Part shown: positions 42,401 to 56,900 of the stretch, in pieces
Numbering within the stretch: position 1 is the stretch's first letter
How the letters are laid out: the number at the start of each line of letters is the position of its first letter
DNA from: Heliocidaris tuberculata
Taxonomy: Eukaryota; Echinodermata; Echinoidea; Camarodonta; Echinometridae
NCBI GenBank assembly: GCA_025618425.1
Contig: CM046832.1
Coordinates: forward strand, 21,257,917-21,321,916
Length of the DNA: 64,000 bases
Direction: 5' to 3'
The notes under the pieces: generated by a model
What the model was told of the DNA's origin: nothing
The model's input: only the letters and a program-made list of their open reading frames with translations
Database searches by the model: none
Program-made: the position numbers and the translations under genes

Positions 42401-45400
42401 TTGAGGTTAATTCCCCTTTAACAGATAATATAATCCCAATTGTTTACTGCATGCGACTTTTCTCCTCCTTGAAATGAGAGGAATAATCTACATCACATTC
42501 ATTGTATAATACCCAGCAAGTAATACCAGTATTATCCCTGAATTCAAGATAGTGATGATGTAAACTACTTACCCTTGGATGAAGAGCATCAGGTGTTGGG
42601 TCGACCACAGTGATCTCCTGTAGACAGGCCTTCACGCAAGTCTTGTGTTTCTGAACAGTAACATTAGCCTCCAAACCTATGCCATAACATGATGTAACAA
42701 TGAATAGTCAAAACATAGACAAGCTGATCAACATTGCTACAGATAAAGTTGAGTTCTAATCATACAATTACATTGTGAAATAAACTGTCTCAAAGCAACT
42801 AGGAAATGTGGATCATGTCTATATAAGAATAGGTGAATGCAGTGAGGTTTTCAAATCATCAGAATGATTAGAAATTGACCCAAAAGCACATGCTCTGCAC
42901 ACAGAGATGGGTATATTGGACTGCACACACAAGTAGCATAAATGTTCAGCTCGAACACTTCTGCTGTTTCTTGTCATATTTCAAATATGAGGGCATTTGA
43001 AGAGCAATGTTTCTCAAAAGACATTTCTACAATGATGTTCTTCGAAACAGACATAAAATAAATGAGAAAGCTCACAAATTATTTTTCGCCTTTCCCAGAA
43101 CTCAACATTCTCTTTAACTAGAATTTTCAATATTGATTAAAACAGTCCTGTATTTCATATTCCATTACTGTTGAATGACAAAGTATTTCTCTGAAGTTAC
43201 CATCCCTTTTCTTTCTTCTACATCTATTCTATTATAACTCTTTATCTGTGAGTTGCTTCCGTCTACTTCACAATATCTATCACTCCCCTATTCCTCTAAT
43301 CTTCTGAAATCCATCATTTTCAATCCTCAATGTCAAGATTTATTACATCTGAAAAGCAAATAATGCCCTTCAAATTTACGTGTCTTAACAAAACCTGCAA
43401 ACTCTTTTCAACAGAAAAACATGTCAGGCCAACTGCCAGTTTTCTTTAACCCATCTGAGATTTTTTTGCTAGCTGGGGCAGAAATACTTCAGTGTCCTAA
43501 TGACTATTTTTGGTACATGCTTGCCCCAGCTAGCTAGCTCCCAGAGAGAGGGAAAGGATTGTGATTGTTTATCAGGTAGGTTCCTTTGTTTAAAAAAGTA
43601 CTAGAAAGACAAGCCATATATTTCTTTAAGATAAAATAGCAACATGCAAACTTGCAACAACAGTCATAGCTTTAGATATCTACCTATTAAACAGCAAACT
43701 TACCTTTAATAGCAACATCCGTGAGACTAGCCTCTTTGGTGCATACTACTAGACCAATGGTGTCAAGTGTAGCTACAACTTGGACATCAATTACATCAGT
43801 GGGCTTCACTGGCTTGGTCCGTTTGCCTGGGGGATGAGAATCAACAGTTTCTACAATAAGCTTCATGAATGGATAACATTCTACCATAATTAATATGGTT
43901 TTTAAGTCTTAAACTAATTTTTATCAAGACAAATAATGTCTATTCTTTTTCAATTACTGTTTCCTGGAACAAAGAACTAATAGCCAAAAAAAATCTTGTT
44001 TAGTGTAAAGTGTTTTCGATATAATGTGAACTCTTCCTGCAAGCCTTTTTAAGAGCAATATTTTATCTATTCAAAATCTTGAATTCATTACTTTTAGCAC
44101 ATAATATAAAGATTAGAGAGCATAAAGCAATTGTAATTCAACACCACATATTTGTCTGTTTTTCCAAAAACATGCCTTTCAAACCCTCACTTGAAAATCA
44201 TTCAAGTCAATTGTCATCAAAATTTCCAACCATCCTGTGAGACCCTGTATGCTATCAAACTGTTTTCATCAATGAAGGTTAGTTGTTGCATCTAGCATCT
44301 ACAAATAAATAAATCAGCAGTCTTTAACAGCAGAATTAAACAGGTGAATAAAACAACCTTCCTTCTCTTTCCTTGCATCTATTTATATTGGTCAAGTCAG
44401 CAGTCTTATATCACAACCTAATCAGGACTGATAAAATATCCTTTTCTCTCTTTCCTGCTTTATAATCCAACTTACGTTCAGGTTTCTTATCATCTTCACT
44501 GCTATATCCTTCATCTTCCACCTGTCCATCCTCTGCTGCTGGTGCCTTGCCCTGGTCTAGACTGGCCACTAAGCTATCAGCAAACTCTGTGATATCCAAG
44601 ATAGCCTCACAGTGAGCAACTACCTCAAGGGTGGTGAAGTGGGCTTTGATCATCTGCTCTGTTGAATTGTATGTGGTGGCAAACTCAGGGTTGTTCTTGT
44701 CAATCTGTATGGTAATGAATATATATAAATGTAAGTAATACTGATTAATGGAACTCAAAGGATTTAAAACATAATACCAGAAACTAGAGCAAAAGCAATA
44801 GAGCAGTACTTCCATACATTGAGACATCTGTGTAGATTTTACCTTTGGACAATATACAATTTCACTTACAACATATTCATCTACTTTTGTGCCCAATCAA
44901 GTGTTTTTATAGCAAAATGCACAACTGGACTGAAAATTGACGTAATGCTGTTCCACTATTGAAAGAATTCAACACGAAATTCAATCAGTTTGTTGTTAGG
45001 CAAATGAAGCCAAATTTCTTCAGTGCAGTGGTCAAAGAACAAACCTGATCAGATGTGCTTTTGCTTGCAAGTAGTGCACATAATCTGTACATCTCAATCT
45101 TAAGTATCTCTATGACTGATTCCACACTATTATGCAGCATGTGAAGTTCAAATATGGAGAGGTTTATGTCTTTTGTTTCAGCCACTGAGTGACTACAGCT
45201 GATTGTCACCTTCTCTTTAATTTAGATCAAGAGGATATACCAATACAGAAAGTGTTATATGCCATATTTAGATCAAAAGAACACAGTTAGGTATCTACCT
45301 TGTGATATTTGACAGACAAGAGTCTTTCAGCTTTCTCATCATATGCTGGTGTTCTTACCAGGTACAACTTGTCAGATCCAGGTGCTGTGAGGCAATCAAA

Positions 45401-48400
45401 TATACATTTTTAATTAAAAAATCTCTGTTAGTCAGTGTCACAGAATTTATGGAAATATACTACTTTTCAGTGCAAGCATACTAACACAGGTGAACCTATT
45501 ATCATTAATGAAGAAATCTGAAGCAAAGTCTAACAACGTATCAAGACCATAGATTTTAAAAAAGATACTATCCATCGACTACATCAAAATTCTGCTTCTT
45601 CTATGATTAAACAAGATGAATGCGACTGCGTCTCCTATATGCCTCCGCCTAAATTCAGTTGATGGCTCAAACTGTTCTTGAAATCTTGTGATAACCAGAA
45701 TAAAAAGCCTCTAATTACATGTTAATTGACCTCTTTGACATTTGACCTTACACCTTATAACCCAAAAGTCTGATCACTTTATCTCCTCCTAGTCATGAAT
45801 ACAAAATAGTTGAGATATGGTGATAACAAAGGTAAAAAAACATTAATTTCACATGCATCTGTATAATGACCTCTATGACCTGTCACCTTTGACCTACGTG
45901 AACAGAAATCTAATCAGTTCGTCTCATTATGTGATGCATAGATCCAAGTTTGAAGTTAATGGATCAAATTGTTCTTGAGATATCACATCAAGGCTAAAAC
46001 CTGCAATTTCAGAAATGACCTCTATGACCTTTGACCTTTGACCTACGTATCCCAAAATCTAATCAGACTGTCTTTCTATGCTGATACATTCTAGTACCAA
46101 GTTTGAAGTTCATACCTCAAATGGTTCTTGAGATATTGCATTAACAAGGCTAACACATGAAATTACAGAAATTGACCTGTGACCTTTGACCTACATACCC
46201 CAAAATCTAATCAGATCATCTTCCTATGGTGATACATACTTGCAGCAAAGTTTGAAGTTCATACCTCACATGGTTCTTGAGTTATCGCGAGAATGAGGCT
46301 AACACCTGAAATATCAGAAATTGGCCTGTGACCTTGACCTTTGACCTACGTACCCCAAAATCTAATTAGATTGTCTTCCTATGGTGATACATAATAGCAC
46401 TAAGTTTGAAGTTCATACCTCAAATGGTTCTTGAGTTATCGCTAGAACGAGCCCAACACCTGAAATTTCAGAAAAATTGGCCTCTGTGACCTTGACCTTT
46501 GACCAACGTACCCCAAAATCTAATTAGATCATCTTCTATGGTGATACATACTAGCACTAAGTTTGAAGTTCATACCTCAAATGGTTCTTGAGTTATTGCT
46601 AGAACGAGCTTAACACCTGAAATTTCAGGAAAATTGGTCTCTGTGACCTTTACCTTTGACCTACGTACCCCAAAATCTAATCAGATCGTCTTCCTATGGT
46701 GATACATACTAATACCAAGTTTGAAGTTTATATCTCATGTGGTTCTTGAGTTATCGCTCGAACAAGAAAGCGGGTCGGACAGACGGACGGACGGACGGAC
46801 GGACAACCTGAAAACATAATGCCTCCGGTACCACCTTCGGTGGGCGGAGGCATATAAAGCATACTATATATAAAACTGCCTCCTTACAATGTTTCCAGAT
46901 AATCTACTTCAACCAAAATGTCTAAAATTGAGATATAACATGATCTCACCTTGGAACTTGTGATGCTGAGCTGCTATACTCCCAAGGGACAGCTCGACAT
47001 CAATGTCTAGAGGCCTGACTTGAACCTTAGCTCCTAAGGAATGGATGGCTACACCTAGGACAGGGCTCTCTGATCCATCAGCCTCTAACTGACCAAGGTT
47101 CAAAGCAACCTGTAACAAGGATAATAATAAATGTGATTTCTTATATGTCCAGGGGTCTGACTTGGACCTTTGCTCTAAGGGAATGCATGGCTACAAGAAG
47201 AACAGGGCTCTCTGATCCATCAGCCTCTAGGTGACCAAGGTTCAAAGCAACCTGGAACAAGGATAATAAATGTGATTTATTATACTGTACGTCCATGGGT
47301 ACGACTTGGACCTTTGCTCTGAGGGAGTGCATGGCTACAACAAGAATAGGGCTCTCTGATCCATCTGCCTCTAGCTGACCAAGGTTCAAAGCCACCTGTA
47401 ATAAGAGTAACTATTAAGAGTAGTATATGGATTAACCATGAACTGAAATATCATGTCCATGAGTATTACCTCATGTAAAAAGATTTGATGGAGCAAATAT
47501 GCTTTAATTCTATCTCTTGAACTTTATTTCATCATTCAAAATTACACAAATGCTTGACCTAATTTACTGCAGGTGTTTTTTTTTTTTTTTTTTTAAATTT
47601 TTTTTTTAAATGGAAGGAATAATACCTCAACTAGATGGCAATTAGCAATTTCACGATTTGCATCACGTATTCAAAAGGCCATCTCATATTATTATTATTA
47701 TTATTATTATTAATATTATTATTATTATTATGTACTAAGTGGATCAAGAGATAGCAAGAACATACCCAATATGTGGAAAATAAAACTCATGCCTCTAACT
47801 TTTGAACAAGAATACTTTTACCTAAATTACTTACACATGCACCATTTTCATTACAGTGCTGAAAATGAGAAGAAAAAAATTTTGTTGCAGAAAGAGATAT
47901 TCACTTTGTAAAATCATACATACTGTAAATTCATAATTTCCCTGTTCACTTACTTTCTTTAGTTCAAACTGAAGCTCCACATCTGATCTCAAGTAGACGC
48001 TGGTACTCTCCTGTCGTTGCAAGGCTTGTTTCTTCTTGGATAGATTTTGACTCGATCCCTCATCTGCCGACATGAACTCATCATCACTGTCGTCTCCTGC
48101 CACAGCCAAGAGCTTGCTGTCTGACACACCTCTCCCTACAGCATAGGTCTCACTCTGTTGAATCAGTACATCAAAAATTATTTCAAGCGTACTAGCACGA
48201 GACAGGTATCCTATGATCAGAACTCATTCAAGATACCTTGAGAGTGCATCTCTTATGAACAAACGATACAGTCCCATTGAAATTTTGAGCATGAAAGACT
48301 GAAAAATTAACTTCCCCCCACAAAACAAAATATAAAGATATGCTATCATCTTAGAAGGAGCTAAAGGGATAAAGTTACTGATTCATTCTCTTTATAGATG

Positions 48401-50915
48401 TCCACATTGTAGAATAGTGTGATTTAGACAACTTAAAAGAAAACTTAATTTAGCTACAGATAGTTTCACCCTTTCAAGAATTATTTCTCATGACTATAGT
48501 AAGAGTAAAAAAAAATAGTAAACACTTAGAAATTTGGCCAGATTGCTGAATTGAATGCTACAAGAAATAAATTGAATTCTATGACTAGTAGATTAGATGA
48601 CAGGTACATCACTTTATGAAAACACAACTCTCTGTGAAAAACAACAATAAACTGGAATTTAATATGAAATGATGTGATGAAATTATCACTAAATATCAAA
48701 TTTTAGCAATATCAAACATAAAATTAAACAAACTGTAAGATAAAATCACAAAAAAACCAATCTAGTTACGTTAGCAACATTCATTAAGAATGAAGAAGAA
48801 ACTAGCACAAACCCAAACAAACCACAGAGGCAAGAGACCGCAAAGATAAATAAGATCAGACCATGCTATGTACCTCTCTTGCAAAAAGAAAATAACGAAA
48901 ATCTCATAATTGCTTTTGGAAACGGAAAATCATTTCTCATGCATTTCGTGCATAGGCTTCCAAGAGCAGCTTGACAAAGGACAGTGATTCCAATTGTAAT
49001 CCTTGATTTTGCAGTGTAAGAATTCTCATATCTTGATCATAAAAATGTGTATTGTGAATTCAGTAAAGTATGATCAATAAATCAATGAACAAAATGAGGA
49101 CATCCACATATATGGCAAAAAACAGGTTATTTAACAGCGGCACATATTCTATTACAATTTTTTAAAACACCAAAAATAAACAGAATGAACAATGAGCTTA
49201 AATATGAAATGGTATTCTCACAAAATGAAATATTAGGATTTCAAAAATTAACAGGAAAACTGAAAACAGCTCATGGAAAAATATCATGGTTTACCAGAAC
49301 ACTGACGTTTATTAATGTTGCGAAGGTTTACGGGGAGAATTCTTAAATATTGATATAAGCATGCATAATGTTTTAAGCACGAATTGAAACAAAACAATTC
49401 GAACAAAACGAAGCAAAGTGAGTTAGGGATTAATTTTGGGTTGGGTGAACATGTCTTTAAGTCTGTCCATCATCAACACTCTCTGAACATCTTGCCTCTG
49501 TCCACCATTCACTCGCCGTCTCATAACCATCCGATTCCTCCAAAGACGCAAGCGCCTTCACCACACTTACGGAGCCACCCTGCTGAATGCTCTTAGCTGG
49601 GCCTCCCCCTGATGCTGCTGCTGCTGCACTACCCTGTATTATGTAGAATGCCATGTTGCAAGAAACCATAAGGGTTGAAGATTCAAGAAAGCAGCCATAC
49701 GACCAGAGTGATAGGAAACAAAAATATATATGCTTCATAGAAAAGCTAAAGAGGAAATGATATGTTATCTCAAAGTTAAATGTGACTTTTACCTTATACT
49801 CCCAAAATAAATTTTAGAGTGAGAAGAGTATTAATTCAGCTTGATCTACCAAATTATTTCCCTCCATATCAGTTATATGGCATTTTTTTTAAATAGTGAT
49901 AAATATGGGGTAGGTGCAATTCAAGAGGCCTCCAAGAATACTGCCCAAAACCTTGAAACCAGTTTCCCACAATCAAATATGTAATTTATCATGCTTCCAA
50001 CAAGCTATGGAAATACAAAATATTTGAACAGCAGAGATTGGAAAGTAAGATACACATGCTAACAATAGTTCCCAACTTGAAAAAACTATATGTAAAAATT
50101 CTGTAGAAAAAGTATGCAAATTTTACATACAATGTACATCACCAAACAAAACAATTTCAAAGCATATATGATCATGGGCCTTTATGCATAACAAATAACA
50201 TTACTACTGAGCCATGTTTATGACAAAAAGCAAGAGAATAAAGATAATATTGATTTTTTTAAAAAAAACGAGTCCTCATATCTAAAAAAAAAAAAAAAAA
50301 AAAATCATGGTATCTGACACACACTGAACTTGATGAACTGATGAAAAGCAAGTTTTATGTCTTAAAACACTGAACTATTCCTGTCCATGAACACAAATTG
50401 TTTTATGATTTCAGGATATGAATTTCATTTTTCTTTTTAAACATAAACATGAAACAATATGTATGTCCAAATCTGGCAATCATTCAAAAATATCACAATT
50501 ATGTTACCTTGGGATCTTTTTTGGCAGCTGGTACTTCCAGTTCGTCACTCTCGGGTAAAGGAATACTGGTTGCCAGGGCCAGTATCTGCTTCAGCTTGTG
50601 GTCGGACAGGTTGATTGATACATCAGGCAGCTCACCATTCACTTTCATCCTGGAGAAGAATATGAAGATATGAATATACATGTACTGACTGACTGTCAAT
50701 AGCTTTCTGGTACGGTTACAAACATTATATTTCTATACATTTCCATGCAAGTTGATTTTTATACAGGGCCCCCTGGAAGAATGGTATTTCATTTACTGAT
50801 AAAGCTACCCTGTTAAAATAAAACTTAATCCAATTAAATGCAGCATTTCTCCTCCTTTGAAACTAATACAAACATAAGCTTTGTCAAATGTAGTGAATAC
50901 CTGATAAAGCTGAAT

Positions 50916-50981
<66 letters not shown>

Positions 50982-53900
50982 AAGGCAGGCAGAGAACACT
51001 GCAGACCAAGTACAATCATACAAATGATTTGATGAACATCTGAAACAAGACTACCGATTACCTTACATTTTCTAATCAAAGATTATGATTCATATGAGCT
51101 GTTTAGGATATTAAAATTCATCTTATCAACTTACTTGGCAAGTCTCACATCCTCCACCATACATTTCTGTAATGAGATATGTAGATCCATTGGTTGAAGA
51201 AGATGTAAGGGTGATCCTTTCTGCTTACGTATTGCTTGCCAATCTTCACCTGAAAAAACACAAAAAGCGTAAAGTTTATTGTTCTCTGTTATTCCTCTAT
51301 GTATTCTACCTACATCACACTCCAGTCTAGAATTCCATAAAGATTAAATGAATTGAATTTCTTCTCATAAAATTAAAATGTCCATGATCAAATTACAGAA
51401 CATACATATCTAAAGACAAATTAAGAGGGATATATATATGAAATCTACTATCAAAATTATTGGTATAAAAAATGAAAAGTTTGAAGAAGAAAGGGGGAAC
51501 ATGTTAAAAATTATTGGGGCAATTATATTAGTGAACTACACACATAAAAAGAGAGCACTAATGACATGTTTATAAATAGATTGTGTTTCTACCTTTTGGA
51601 GCAAAGATAACCTGAACATTTTGAATGTCAAGGTTGAATCGATCATACGCCTTCCGCATGAGGTCCTCAAGTGATTCATTCTAAAATGTTCAAAGAGAAT
51701 AAAAAGTAAGGATTATTGGCTGTGAAAATGAATTCTCTTGTATCTGAAAATCATCTCCTGACAGGATAGTTAATAACAATGACCCTTCAGATAATTTGAT
51801 ATTGACCACTTAAATAGCAAATTTGTAGATTTAACAACTGCAGATTTGAAAAGTATTCTTTAGAAAATTTCCAATCAAGAACTGAATACTATATCTGTGC
51901 TCAACAGGTTGGTAAAAATTAATATAATTTTCACAGTTAAATCACAAGAATCAGGTAAATGCAAACTGAATTTGTTACTATCACTCAACTTTTACAGTTT
52001 GCTGTGAGCCCCTCGAAATCACTACAGGGAAGATGGTGCAAGACTGAATGAATACAATCCCTTACAAATGATGGCCGTAGTTGGGATATTGATATTAGGA
52101 GAAATATAAGGTAACAGCTCACCTCTGTTCTCTCTCCTTCATGTCTCTCCTCACTTTCTGTCGTCATCTTCAGGTTTCCAAGGTCCACAACGAGCACTGA
52201 TCCTGAGCTACAGGAGTACCATCACACAAAAATACTTGTGAACATTTATAACATTTGTAATATTATGTGATGTCATATCTTATCATCTACAATCATTTCA
52301 AAAGGTAAGGTATCACCTATAAAATGCTTTATAACCTGTTGACGATGGTGCCCATGGTCTTGACCCTGGGTCTATTGAAAATGCATGTTGCATAAAAATA
52401 AAACTATTTGTAACACGTTAAAGGCATTCGAGATTCAAAATAGTAGGATGAAGCAACTGGAAGTTAACAAATTTTGACCTACAAGTGAAAGAAATTTTTT
52501 CACTACAAGCACTACAAACACAATTTAATAAAGGAAAAATCAACAACACAGAACTGATTGATTTAGTTAGAGATATAACTTTCATACTGCTTAATCGTAT
52601 TCTAACAATGGTGTTTAATTACAAGTCTCTGTTTATACACTTACCCATCAAAGATACCCTTTTCTGGGATGATGACATAGGTAGACTTGACATCAACATT
52701 GATATCTAGGATCTGCTTGTTGTCTACCATGAACTGAAGACCTGTCGTTGAGGTGGAACCAAGTTCTGTCAGGTTGGACATAGCCGCAGCAGACAGGCTG
52801 TAAAAAAAAAAATCAAACATTAATAGATCACAGGGTCAGGCATATTGGATCATTTTACTCACAGTACATTCATAGTCAACTGATGAAAGGTGTAATTCAT
52901 ATGCCAGAATATCCTGCCTTTACCTTTTCTGATGTTGTATTTCACTACACATTGATAACGTCCAATAAATAAGCTTTCATAACCTTTATATCATATTGAA
53001 AAAAAATTTGAAATTATGTGAAGACACACCCACACAAAGTAAGCATACTATTATCTTATATGATTATTCAGCATGAAAACTGAACTCAGCTATCTCTTCT
53101 TTCCACACACAACTTTGAAATTATATTTTCAGCAAGGCTCAAAATCAATAATTATCAGAAACTTCACTACCTGATGTGGGGGGGGGGGGGGGAAGTAAAG
53201 ACAGAAAGCAAACGATCTATGAAATATAATCTATAAAATACTTACTCATCCAGGCGAACATCTTGTGGAGGTTTGAAGAAAGCAGCTATACTATTGATCG
53301 TATGCTGAATGTAAAAAAAAAACCAGAGAGACAGAGAGAGAGCAAATAATTCATTTCAGAAACTCACTGACGCTGTAGTAATTCAAAGATCATTGCAGTG
53401 TCTATGATATTGAGACAATGTAAATATATATATATATATATATATATGATTCACAAATGAAAATCCTTGAATTATAACAATCAACCCCTAAAAAGGCCGC
53501 GTTGTTTTGGTGCTCTCTCAGCTAGAGGGGCCAGATTTCGCAACCCCCCACTCCGACAATCTTGGCAAAGGAGTAGCAAAAAAAATGTTAAATTTGGCAT
53601 ACAGATAGTTCATCTTATAATGAATATGTCCATGAAGTTTCATATCTATATCTAAAACAGTTTTGGAATTGCACATTCGACTGTACACATCGCAGCAATT
53701 TTTTACCCTGCACAGTACCCGTTGCTTGAAATTGTATAAATTTGGTACCAAAAGATGAGTAGGACACCAGGCTATGAAGTCAATAAAGCTCAAGGCGCAA
53801 AAAAAAAACAAATCGTACTCCTAACATATCGTGGCATGTCCCAGGGGAGGGGTCATTCCCCCCCCCCCCTTTTTAGAATTAATAAGTGGCCTATGTAGCT

Positions 53901-56900
53901 TATAAGCTTATTTAGCTATTCAAACTCTCTTCTTTCAAGGACATTTACATCCTCTTCCATTTTTGGGCCAAATTTGTAGTCTATCTAACCCAAAAAGATT
54001 CCTGAAAAGATGCCTATCCATAGATCAAGTGCTAAGGGGTAGAAAGGTGGAAATTCTACATAAAATGAGGTAAGAGAAAGCTCTTCTTGCTCTCAGCAGA
54101 GAAATATTCTGAACATAAAGGACTTACAGCATCATAAACAACTTTGAGAGGTTGTGTCCGTAGAGTGATACGTTGGTCAGCCTTTCCATCCATAGGGTTG
54201 GTTTCAAACTGAAGACTGACCTCGGAGACCTTCTCATCCTCTAGAGTGACCTGAGATTCCACCATCTGAGCGCGCTGTCCATTGTTCGGTGACCCAAGGA
54301 CACTGAACTCACCAAGCTGTAGATCAAGTCTGATGGAGAAAAAGTGACATACTATCATTTAGAATGTGGATGCCACACCCATAACTTACTTCAAGAAGCC
54401 TTGTAAAAGTTTTCCTGATTATGCAAGCTATTTTAAAATCCACACACAGCCCAGTTTCCTGACTACTATTCAATAACATTTTTTACATTTACTCACAGTC
54501 TAAACTAATATAGATATAAGTAATTTCATTTCACTGGTCAAATTTTTAGGCAATGCATCATTTTATCGGTTGATAACCCTTTCCTTAGTATTTCTTATAT
54601 TGATTTTATACACTATAGGATACATTTGTTTCAAGCAGTGAATTATTCAGAGCTTGATATTATGCTTTCTATTTCTATTACTGCACATTTGTTACAAAGA
54701 AAAATCTGCATTAAAAAATGTCAGGGTTAGGAAAACCTTTGGACAAAATATAGCACTAAAAATGTGACTTTTTTAAAACTATGATACAGATACATTGCAT
54801 AAGGAATTACAATAGTAATAAATGTTGAATGCATAACAAATAAACAAAATTCAATGTGTTAGTCATGTTACTGGTATCATCTGTCAAGTGCAAGAAGGGC
54901 ATTAAAGATGAAGTTGAGTTCTGGTCGGGAGATTACATTGTGAAAGAAACTGTCTCAAAGCAATTTGGAAAGGCTGATCATGTCTACATCAGAATGGGTG
55001 CATACTGTGAGGTTTTGGAATCATTAAAATGATAAGAAATTGACCCAATCTCGCTGAAAGGCACATGCACTGCACACACATGTGGCCTGGATGTTTGGCC
55101 TGAACACTTCAGCTATTTCTTGTGTTATTTTGAACATGAGGGCATTTGAAGATGATATTCTTCCAAAATGACATAAAAGGAAGGACAAAGCGTACAAATT
55201 ATTTTTCACCCTTTCCAGAACTTAACCTTCTCTTTAACTAAAAGCAGTTTATATATAGTTAGTTCCCTCCCACTCTCAGCAGACAAAGTGTTCATACTAG
55301 GCTGTCTGTACTTACTTAATGGCTTCTGCTGCTGGTCGTTGTTTGAAGACTGCACCTAGATCTGTGACTGCAAGGTTCAAGATCTGTAATTCATCATCAA
55401 AATCCTCAAAGAGTTTCACACTGGTTTCTAGCAGCTTGAAATTAGCATCTACTCCAACATACTGAAAAAGGGAATAATACATACCACACCATCAAGCATC
55501 ACTAGATATAGAAGTAAATAAATGTATTTGCACATTACATATATCAGCCAGTAATTAATTATTTTGCATTACTAAACAATGCAAATAATGCTGGCAAATG
55601 ATGGGTGAGAATGTAGGACAAATGTTTTACAAATTTATTACAACACGTTGTAACACAGTGGTATGCTCTATGCTCTATAAAGTTTCTGTATTGACTGCAT
55701 TCAAGTACTCCTTAAAAAAAGAGGGGAAAAAGAAGAAACAAAAAGAAAAAAAAGATGCATATTATTAAGGTCTTATAATTTAGAAAATGCTCACCGATTT
55801 CTTAAGATCATCAAAAAAAAAATCTGTAAACTGGCAAAGTGCCTGAATGCAGAAGATGATGAATACTTCCAGAGGGATTACAAATTTTCATTTCTCCTCA
55901 AAATGAACACAATCAGACTCTTGATACTACACTCATTTGCTTACATCTTTGGGAAGTGTGGTATTGACTGAAGTCTCACTATAGCCTATGGCAGCATACA
56001 GCTTGGCTTTCTCTTCCTCAGTCATAGCCTCCTGGAATTTGTCTGGGGAAAATTAGGAAAAACAAATTAGGAAAAACAAATATTTATTTATTTATTTGAA
56101 AGTGAATGGTATGATAGGAAAAAAATTAAGGGTACCGTATGGCAATGAAAACATAAATGGTCATATCAAAATCTGGTTTATAATTCTGAATCATTCAATA
56201 CACTTTTATCTTATCACCTTTATCTTACAATTTTTTGTTTTAAATTCATACTCCAATGTGCCAACAGAGAAAACTGAATGTATATATCCCCTACAAGATC
56301 AAACTCCAATGTGCCGATAGAGAAAAGTGAATGTATATGTCCTCTACATGATCGATCTTTTCTTTCCTAGGATCTAAGTAATATAACATGCAGAAAGTTG
56401 AAGTAAATTCTTGTGAATCAGTGTATTTCTTCGTTTTTAAATCAATCTAAACTGAAAAGCTTAATAGTGTATATTTCAAACCAATCATAGCATTTTGAAC
56501 ATACCAGCCATAGATGCCAAGTCATCCTCTTCTGTTTGCTTCTTCTTTTCTTTCTTTCCTCCTCCCCACCATCCTCCCAGCCATCCTCCACCTTGCCCTT
56601 TATCCTTCTTCTTCTTCAGTCCTCTCTTCTTGAACTCTACCTCAGCCTGCTGTCGGCTCAGGGTGATGTTGAACACATCAAGCTGTTTCTCCAAGTCCTA
56701 GAGTAAAAATAAGAGAAGATCTATGTCAGAACCAAAACTGAACTCTCATTGGACCTACAGTACACATGAATCGGTATAAAACTGATTCTTATGGTTTTAT
56801 AGGTGCATACTGATAAGAGAAAAGAATAATAGGGCCATTCTTTGTCAAGTGAAAACTGTCACACACGTGACCATCTAATTTTGCCTCATTGCCGGAAAAT

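Noticed and set aside
45880..46760. Regular repeats that could suggest a CRISPR-like array
   Set aside because: Units of about 150 bp are similar throughout with no unique spacers, inside a eukaryotic intron; it is a minisatellite.
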